This document shows, piece after piece, positions 58,286-64,000 of a stretch of 64,000 nt of DNA (position 1 is the stretch's first letter; each line of letters opens with the position of its first letter). The notes beneath the pieces were generated by a model, which worked only from the letters and a program-made list of their open reading frames with translations, was not told the origin of the DNA and ran no database searches. The DNA is taken from the NCBI GenBank assembly GCA_032250905.1, contig JAVVEQ010000005.1:62001-126000 (forward strand). Reading direction: 5' to 3'. The stretch is from Desulfotignum sp032250905 (GTDB lineage: Bacteria; Desulfobacterota; Desulfobacteria; Desulfobacterales; Desulfobacteraceae). A program made the translations under genes and the position numbers.

Positions 58286-59468
58286 CCCAGCGCAGAACAT
58301 TGGCAACCACCATGCCTGAAATAAATCCGGCAGCCAGATTCGATGCCAGCGTGATACCCAGTATCAGTGTGGCGACAAAAAAGTCTTTGCGCTGGTCCAG
58401 ATCCATCATGGCAAGGGTCAGCTGCGCGCCTGCGAATATGAGCAATACCCCCAAAAGAGACATGGGGATTAAATTGAACACCTGGACGATACTGTTGCCG
58501 AAAATAATTGCCAGGCCCACAAACAGCCCGCCGATCATGAGATTGGAGCCAGCGGTCCTTGCGCCGAAGCGGTAATGGGCGGCCAGTCCGCCGGCGCCAT
58601 GGCAAAGCGGCATCCCCCCCAGGCTGAAACTGAAAAAATTGGCCAGGGCCATACTTACGCAGGCTTTTCTGTTGGTTACGCTGGATGATTTGTCAGGGAA
58701 ATATTCAGAGGAAAGATCTGTATACGCAATGACCGCATTTCCCATTGTCATGGGCAGCTGGGGAAGCACCAGCGCAAACAGGGCAAAGGTAAAATCCGCT
58801 CTGGCAGGAAAGTCAAAAGGAAACAGCTGGGGCAGGTTCAAGCCGATATGAATACTGCTGATGTCATTTCTTATCCCGAATAGCAGGCCCAGCAGGAGGC
58901 CGCCGGCCACAACGATCAAACCGGCTGGAAACCTGCGGTTGTCCAGCAGAAGCAGGGTCACAATGGCAGCGACGATCCCGATGAGGACACTTATTGGAAT
59001 GCCGGCCAGGGCCTGTACAGTGAGATGGGGTTCCACAGCCTCCTGTAAGACCTGGTATTTCGAGGTTCCCATGATGAACTTAACCCCTCCAGAAATCAGC
59101 AATGCGCCGGTAGACAGCTGCACCCCGCGAACCACCGATTTGGGGGTGAATTTCCGGATCACGTCGATGGCCCCGGTCATGCCCACGATCAACAGAAACA
59201 GTCCCATGAGAAGCGCCGATGCCAGGATCTGTTCCGGATTCATGGCCGTGGCAATGGCATAGGCACCGATGACCTTCATCGGCTGGACCGGCACAGTGAT
59301 GCCGAAATACGCCCCAGACAATACGTAGAAGACCCCTATACTGAAAAATAATCCCACCGGGCTGAGACCATTGAACAGCACCATGGCGATTGCTATCGGC
59401 AGCAGTGTGCCCAGATCCCCGAGAGACCCGGCCAGTTCCATTCGGTCAAATTTGAAACGGTCAGACAT
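58269..59468 (-). CDS. MOT1-type molybdate/sulfate permease
   Basis: Integral membrane transporter of 399 residues with about ten segments. The N-terminus ELAGSLGDLGTLLPIAIAMV and VQPMKVIGAYAIATA, and the later PQLPMTMGNAVIAYTDLS and GGMPLCHGAGGLAAHYRFGARTAGSNLMIGG, match what I recall of the MOT1 family, high-affinity molybdate transporters related to SulP without a STAS domain. The substrate could be molybdate, tungstate or another oxyanion. The start at 59468 has GGAGGGG three bases upstream; an ATG at 59480 overlaps that site. It is divergent from a TunR regulator, which supports molybdate or tungstate as cargo. Confidence 0.85.
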   Translation of the reverse strand: MSDRFKFDRMELAGSLGDLGTLLPIAIAMVLFNGLSPVGLFFSIGVFYVLSGAYFGITVPVQPMKVIGAYAIATAMNPEQILASALLMGLFLLIVGMTGAIDVIRKFTPKSVVRGVQLSTGALLISGGVKFIMGTSKYQVLQEAVEPHLTVQALAGIPISVLIGIVAAIVTLLLLDNRRFPAGLIVVAGGLLLGLLFGIRNDISSIHIGLNLPQLFPFDFPARADFTFALFALVLPQLPMTMGNAVIAYTDLSSEYFPDKSSSVTNRKACVSMALANFFSFSLGGMPLCHGAGGLAAHYRFGARTAGSNLMIGGLFVGLAIIFGNSIVQVFNLIPMSLLGVLLIFAGAQLTLAMMDLDQRKDFFVATLILGITLASNLAAGFISGMVVANVLRWEKLSV

Positions 59469-59484
59469 GATCCCCTCCATATAG

Positions 59485-59508
59485 TCACGTAAAATTTTAT
59501 ATTCGTGA
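59485..59508. promoter_or_regulatory. Inverted repeat, candidate TunR operator
   Basis: TCACG (59485-59489) and CGTGA (59504-59508) flank an A/T-rich centre (TAAAATTTTATATT). It lies 17-40 bases upstream of the permease ATG and about 90-110 bases before the regulator gene. Position suggests repression of the permease. The 24-base span is of the order expected for a XerC/D-like dimer. Confidence 0.5.
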
Positions 59509-59596
59509 TAGTATGATCATTGACAAGCGCCGTCAAGTGTTTTATTGAATTAATCTATCCATTGATTATAACCTGTTGAAAACCGGAGAGACCGAA

Positions 59597-60697
59597 ATGG
59601 CGGATCGAAAAAAAAATCGGGATAACCCGGAATGGTTATGGTCGGACACAAAAGATCACAGCCGGATCATCTCCGTTGATCATACAGCCCCATGCCTGGA
59701 TACGGCTCAGCTCCATCAGCTGGAACAGGCCTTTCGAAAATGGGCAGCCGAGTCACCCCGGGCCGATGTGCGGTTTTCCCGCCGCCGGATTCTGATCACG
59801 TTTCTGTTGATCCGGTATACCGGCGCCAAGCTGAACGAGGTGCTGGGGATTAACCCGTTGACAGATATCGATATAAAGCGTCATGCGGTGACCTATGGCA
59901 GCACCGGACCTGAAACCGGTTCAAAACCCAGGATGGTCCATCTGTCCAAGAGCCTGTGTCATGAGATCCTGAATCTGATCCACACGCCGCTGTTCAAGAA
60001 AAAACAGGGTCAAATGCCTGGTCTGGACCCCGGGTTTGTGCGCCGAAAATTCTATGAACGGGCCGCTGCCTGCGGGTTTGCCAAGGAACTGGGCGGTCCG
60101 GAAGCCATTCGCAGGGCCAGGGCCGTTGAATTGATGCAGGCCAATCTGCCGCTGCCGGCGGTGCAGAAAATCCTGGGACACACATCATCCAACCTGACAT
60201 CATCCTATGTCGCGTTTTCAGAATCCGAAATTCAGGATATTGCCCGGCGCTTTATGGAAAAGGAGTCCGGCCGCAGAACCAGTGCCCGGAACTCTTTTTT
60301 CTGCAAGGTGACCGATATCGTCACAGGGGACATCCAGACACGGGTGGAGATGGTTACCATGGAAGGCCATCCGGTGGTAACGGTGATCACCAATGACAGT
60401 GTGCAACGGTTGGGGCTGGTCCCCGGCAAATGGATCGTCGCCGAAGTCAAGGCCCCCATGGTGATGCTCCAGGACGGGGCATCCGGTTTCAAGGGCAGTG
60501 CCGAAAACCGGTTCAAGGGGCGCGTAACCCGGATCACCCGGGGAAAAATCAACACGGAATGCATTGTCAGGGTCTCTGATACCACCCAGATCTGCGCAGT
60601 GATGTCATCCAGCGGTACCTGGCTGTCCCGTATCCGGCAGGACGATCCTGTGTGGGCGGTTTTCTCCTGTTTTTCAGTCGTGCTTCATCTGGATTGA
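59597..60697 (+). CDS. tunR: TunR-family oxyanion-responsive regulator (recombinase-like DNA-binding plus molbindin domains)
   Basis: A 366-residue protein. The N-terminal part (about 20-220) has the tyrosine-recombinase fold: FLLIRYTGAKLNEVLGINP, MVHLSKSLCHEIL, and LGHTSSNLTSSYVAFSE near its end. The first catalytic Arg of recombinases is Lys here (YTGAKLNEVL) and the HxxR motif is not recognisable, so recombination is unlikely. The C-terminal part (about 225-365) comprises two TOBE/molbindin units (NSFFCKVTDIVTGDIQTRVEMVT, NRFKGRVTRITRGKINTECIVRV), which bind molybdate or tungstate. This architecture is that of TunR, described in sulfate-reducing deltaproteobacteria. GGAGAG precedes the ATG by seven bases. 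It probably controls the divergent permease. Confidence 0.88.
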   Translation: MADRKKNRDNPEWLWSDTKDHSRIISVDHTAPCLDTAQLHQLEQAFRKWAAESPRADVRFSRRRILITFLLIRYTGAKLNEVLGINPLTDIDIKRHAVTYGSTGPETGSKPRMVHLSKSLCHEILNLIHTPLFKKKQGQMPGLDPGFVRRKFYERAAACGFAKELGGPEAIRRARAVELMQANLPLPAVQKILGHTSSNLTSSYVAFSESEIQDIARRFMEKESGRRTSARNSFFCKVTDIVTGDIQTRVEMVTMEGHPVVTVITNDSVQRLGLVPGKWIVAEVKAPMVMLQDGASGFKGSAENRFKGRVTRITRGKINTECIVRVSDTTQICAVMSSSGTWLSRIRQDDPVWAVFSCFSVVLHLD

Positions 60698-60772
60698 ACG
60701 GTTGCCGATGAAATTATTCCCTAAAGGGTCGACCTTGTTTTGATCAGACAGGTGTGTTATTTTTTAACCACG

Positions 60773-62062
60773 ATGAATATCTGTATGTTTACAAATACAT
60801 ACCTGCCCCATGTCGGCGGGGTGGCCCGGTCGGTACACACATTTTTCCAGGACCTGCAAAGAAAAGGGCACCAGGTGCTCATTGTTGCACCGACCTTTGC
60901 CGGAGACGATGCAGACAATAGTGACGATGACACTGTTCTGCGGGTCCCAGCCATTCAGAATTTCAATGGCAGTGACTTTTCCATGCGCATCCCGGTACCG
61001 TTTTACATTAACGAAAAACTGGATGTGTTCTCGCCTGATATCATTCACAGCCATCATCCTTATCTGCTCGGTGATGCCGCCTTCAGGGCCGCCCGGCGGC
61101 GCAGACTGCCGCTGGTTTTTACCCACCATACGCTGTATGAGGAATATACTCATTATGTCACCGGGAACAGTGACAATTTCAAGCAATTCGCCAGGAACTT
61201 GTCCACCATGTATGCCAATTTATGTGACCATGTGGTGGCACCCAGCAAAAGCATTGCCGATCTGATCAAAGAGCGCGGGGTCACCTCACCGGTGACACAA
61301 ATTCCCACGGGCGTGGACACACATTTTTTTTCTTCAGGTGATGCCCACCGTTTTAAAAAAGCCTGCCATATACCAGAGAGCGCCTTCATCATGGGGCATG
61401 TGGGCAGGCTTGCCCCTGAAAAAAATCTTGTTTTCCTGGCCGGGAGCGTTGCGAAATCTATGGAAACCCTTCCGGACACCTGGTTTTGTGTGGCTGGAGA
61501 CGGGCCTGAAAGACAAAAAATTCATGATATCTTTACAGAGTTCGGCCTTTCCCATCGGTTGATTCTTACCGGAAACCTTACCGGCAGCGCCCTGGCTGAT
61601 GCCTATCGGGCAATGGATCTCTTTGTTTTTTCTTCACAATCTGAAACCCAGGGCATGGTGCTCACCGAAGCCATGGCCGCAAAAACACCGGTTATCGCTT
61701 TGGATGGCCCGGGTGTCCGGGAAGTGGTGGAAAACAAAAAAAACGGGAGACTTCTTCGTGCTGATGCCGAACAAAAAGTGTTTTCCCGGGCCATCTGCGA
61801 TGCCGTGTCTGATCCTGAAAAATTAAGATCCTGGCAGCAGTATGCAAAGCAGACAGCCCTGAAATTCAGCAGAGATGCCTGTGTTGAAAAACTTCTGGAC
61901 CTCTATGAATATGCCGTTTCCCGGGGGGATGCCAGGGGTGAAAGTGGAGATGTGGAAATGGAACCATGGGAAACATTTTTGCTGGCCATTCGCACCGAAT
62001 GGGAACTGATCGCTGAAAAAGCCCAATCCATCGCTTTGTTGAACCGGGATGAGGATGTATAG
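60773..62062 (+). CDS. Glycosyltransferase family 4 protein
   Basis: GT-B transferase of 429 residues. The N-terminal domain starts MNICMFTNTYLPHVGGVARSVHTF, with DIIHSHHPYLLGDAAFRAAR and FTHHTLYEEYTHYV. The donor domain has IPTGVDTHFFSSGD, MGHVGRLAPEKNLVFLA, and the E-x7-E region FSSQSETQGMVLTEAMAAKTPVIAL followed by GPGVREVVENKKNGRLL. Such proteins glucosylate or mannosylate lipids such as diacylglycerol, or build small glycosides. Its end overlaps the next gene by eight bases, suggesting joint function with a glucoamylase-like protein. The start is set at 60773, where similarity begins; no strong ribosome-binding site is present. Confidence 0.9.
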   Translation: MNICMFTNTYLPHVGGVARSVHTFFQDLQRKGHQVLIVAPTFAGDDADNSDDDTVLRVPAIQNFNGSDFSMRIPVPFYINEKLDVFSPDIIHSHHPYLLGDAAFRAARRRRLPLVFTHHTLYEEYTHYVTGNSDNFKQFARNLSTMYANLCDHVVAPSKSIADLIKERGVTSPVTQIPTGVDTHFFSSGDAHRFKKACHIPESAFIMGHVGRLAPEKNLVFLAGSVAKSMETLPDTWFCVAGDGPERQKIHDIFTEFGLSHRLILTGNLTGSALADAYRAMDLFVFSSQSETQGMVLTEAMAAKTPVIALDGPGVREVVENKKNGRLLRADAEQKVFSRAICDAVSDPEKLRSWQQYAKQTALKFSRDACVEKLLDLYEYAVSRGDARGESGDVEMEPWETFLLAIRTEWELIAEKAQSIALLNRDEDV

Positions 62063-64000
62063 ACTATTCAAAAAATGGCTGCCATGGCGGTTTCTTATCA
62101 GACGGTTTGCCGGGTTTCACGGTTTTCTGGATCCTGTCACCCTGATGGCCCGCCTGCGCCAGTTCAGCAAACCCTCTGAAGTGCAGGAACCCATTGAACT
62201 GCTCCGGGCCGGACTCATCTTCCATGCCCGGGGCCTGGTCAACACCCGGGCGATCCAGTACAATCTTGACTGGGTCTGGCCCTTCTGGGTGGTCAAACAG
62301 TTTACCCCGAAAGATGCGTCTTTTATCCCCAGAGGATTTACCTTTTCCCATATCAACGTGACCCACAGGAACTGGACCGCAGTGGGGCATCCAGACCTTG
62401 CCGCCTACCCAGTCATCGATCCCAGGGGGCTTGTGACACCTTTGTTTGATGCATGGTCCATTGACGTGTGGCTCATGACACAAGACAAAAAATTGCTGCT
62501 GCCGTCCCTTCAGCCCCGGGCGGTGCAGACGCTCGATCTGTCAGACGAACTGGCCGTCACCACTGCCACAGCCAAAGACACCCTGTCACTTGTGTGCACC
62601 GCCAGCGTGTCCATGAACACCCCTTCAGGCCCTGTGCTGCAGATGACTGCCAAAGGCAGCATGCAAAACGACACCGGGTGGCTTATTGCGTCCATACGGC
62701 CCTATAATCCGGAAGGGATCTGTTTCATCGACCATATCCGTTTTAATGACCGCCGGTTTGTCATTAACCATACCCACGAAGTGCACTTTGACAACATTCC
62801 TGAAAAAGTGCTGTTTTCCACCTATGATCACGGAGATGTGTCCCTGGAACTGGACCGGCCCCAGACGGAAAACCATGCAGCATGCCCCATTGGCATGGCA
62901 ACGGCTGCCGCTTTTTTCCCGGTTGCGGCCAATGCCTCCACCCGGATTGATATCCAGGTGCCCCTGCGTCAGGATACGGCCTTTGTAACTCCCGTCACCG
63001 TCCGGCCGTTCGCACCGGCATCACAGAGTGTTTCACAAACTGCCGCCCTGGCTGTCCCTGATGCCGGATTTCAATTTCTGTATGATGCCGCTGTCAGGAC
63101 TCTGCTGCTGTTGAGTGCAGATGAGGTGGTGCCGGGGCCTTATACCTACCGTCGTTTCTGGTTCCGGGATGCCTGTCTGATGATGAATGCTCTGCTGGGA
63201 CTGGGACTTTCTCAAAGATGTGAACGCCTGATCCAGGGATTTTCGAGCCGGCAGAAACTGAGTGGATATTTCCAGTCCCAGGAAGGGGAATGGGATTCTA
63301 ACGGCCAGGTGCTGTGGATCGCCCACCGGTTTTCCCAATGTGCTGACCGGGTTTTTTCAGATTCTGTTTACATGTCTCTGATGAAAGGGGCCCGGTGGAT
63401 TGTGCACAAACGCCGGAACAGAAAAGACGGAAAACCCCATGATGGCCTGCTTCCGGCCGGTTTCAGCGCCGAACATTTAGGGCCCAATGACTATTATTAC
63501 TGGGATGATTTCTGGGGGGTTGCCGGACTTCGGGCGGCTGCAAAACTGGCGGAAAAACATGGAAACACTGCAGATCAGGACATGTTTGCAGCCCAGGCAA
63601 CGGATTTTGAAAAACGGATTTTTACCTCCCTGTCCCAGGCCCCCGGGTATAAAAAACACCAGGCCATTCCCGCCTCCCCCTACCGCCGGATGGATGCCGG
63701 TGCAGTGGGATCCCTGGTGGCCGATTATCCGTTGCAGATTACTCCCCCCAACGATGCCCGAATCATGAACACCATGTCCTATCTTATGGCCCATTGTTCT
63801 TTTGGCAATGCCTTTTTCCAGGACATGATCCATTCAGGCATCAATATTTACCTGACCCTGGCCATGGCTCAGACCTTTTTGCGCAGCCGGGACACCCGGT
63901 ACAAAGCGTTGATTCACACCGTTGCAGACCTGGCATCCCCCACAGGCCAGTGGCCGGAAGCTATCAACCCCCTTACCGGCGGCGGGTGCATGGGGGACGG
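62055..64000 (+). CDS. Glucoamylase-like (six-hairpin) glycosidase family protein, 3' end outside window
   Basis: An open frame runs from ATG 62055 to the window end (at least 648 residues). There is no signal peptide, so it is cytoplasmic. The first 320 residues are a beta-rich domain (VVKQFTPKDASFIPRGFTFSHINVTHRNW and so on), and from about 340 a helical-barrel catalytic region follows, including YTYRRFWFRDACLMMNALLGLG (the Arg-Asp motif of amylo-alpha-1,6-glucosidase and GH15-like enzymes), WDSNGQVLWIAHRF and HDGLLPAGFSAEHLGPNDYYYWDDFWGVAG. Likely it hydrolyses or phosphorolyses an alpha-glucoside produced or used with the overlapping glycosyltransferase. The substrate is unknown. Confidence 0.8.
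   Translation, partial: MYRLFKKWLPWRFLIRRFAGFHGFLDPVTLMARLRQFSKPSEVQEPIELLRAGLIFHARGLVNTRAIQYNLDWVWPFWVVKQFTPKDASFIPRGFTFSHINVTHRNWTAVGHPDLAAYPVIDPRGLVTPLFDAWSIDVWLMTQDKKLLLPSLQPRAVQTLDLSDELAVTTATAKDTLSLVCTASVSMNTPSGPVLQMTAKGSMQNDTGWLIASIRPYNPEGICFIDHIRFNDRRFVINHTHEVHFDNIPEKVLFSTYDHGDVSLELDRPQTENHAACPIGMATAAAFFPVAANASTRIDIQVPLRQDTAFVTPVTVRPFAPASQSVSQTAALAVPDAGFQFLYDAAVRTLLLLSADEVVPGPYTYRRFWFRDACLMMNALLGLGLSQRCERLIQGFSSRQKLSGYFQSQEGEWDSNGQVLWIAHRFSQCADRVFSDSVYMSLMKGARWIVHKRRNRKDGKPHDGLLPAGFSAEHLGPNDYYYWDDFWGVAGLRAAAKLAEKHGNTADQDMFAAQATDFEKRIFTSLSQAPGYKKHQAIPASPYRRMDAGAVGSLVADYPLQITPPNDARIMNTMSYLMAHCSFGNAFFQDMIHSGINIYLTLAMAQTFLRSRDTRYKALIHTVADLASPTGQWPEAINPLTGGGCMGD

Noticed and set aside
59597..60697. 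Phage integrase or XerC/D recombinase marking a mobile element
   Set aside because: Catalytic residues are altered, C-terminal molbindin domains are fused, and no attachment site or element boundary is seen.

Overview
The window reads as chromosome of a marine, anaerobic, sulfate-reducing member of the Desulfobacterota, most like Desulfobacteraceae (Desulfotignum or Desulfobacula type). This is inferred from content: anaerobic benzoyl-CoA ring-cleavage genes, a sulfite-releasing sulfonate pathway, an octahaem cytochrome c3, HdrB/HdrC proteins, a TunR regulator (a family described in sulfate-reducing deltaproteobacteria) and the marine osmolyte NAGGN. About 56 protein genes are densely packed. 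I found no rRNA, tRNA, CRISPR array or insertion sequence, and no gene-free stretch longer than 300 bases.

Layout. 1-3809: end of an iron alcohol dehydrogenase, acyl-CoA dehydrogenase and EtfBA. 4083-9778: GntR regulator, then a fumarate/adenylylsulfate-reductase-like flavoprotein, a dicluster ferredoxin and a tripartite tricarboxylate transporter (TctCBA). 9838-14926 (minus): acetylene-hydratase-like molybdopterin enzyme, glycosyltransferase, Cys-rich zinc-ribbon protein, exported MsrAB. 15098-18655: small AbrB-like gene, bamQ, an SDR gene and bamA of benzoyl-CoA degradation, ending in a strong terminator. 18704-24825: phytochelatin-synthase-like protease, amidinotransferase-fold enzyme, octahaem cytochrome c3, DUF1285-like protein, HrpB helicase.

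25002-34946 is the best-defined accessory system: a minus-strand operon suyA-suyB-small membrane gene-dctPQM-hpsN-SDR-zinc ADH, predicted to import 2,3-dihydroxypropane-1-sulfonate (DHPS), oxidise it to sulfolactate and split that into pyruvate and sulfite. In a sulfate reducer the sulfite would be an electron acceptor. A consensus sigma-54 promoter precedes suyA. About 75-110 bases further upstream lies a paired CCCAATATT palindrome, next to a divergently transcribed GAF/sigma-54 activator gene. 35103-39469 holds a second TRAP system with a DAO-family flavoenzyme.

39523-42703: GNAT-nitrilase fusion and SDR-DUF2867 protein. 42918-47213: a 1431-residue BadF-type activase. 47272-51941 (minus): NAGGN osmolyte operon (asnO, ngg, M42 peptidase) with a consensus promoter and a terminator. 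52241-56074: Nudix hydrolase, MetF-like reductase, nuclease-family protein, and HdrC/HdrB behind an FNR-like site. 56195-58205: ECF sigma/anti-sigma unit flanked by two small exported proteins. 58269-60697: MOT1-type molybdate permease divergent from TunR. 60773-64000: glycosyltransferase overlapping a glucoamylase-like gene that runs off the end.
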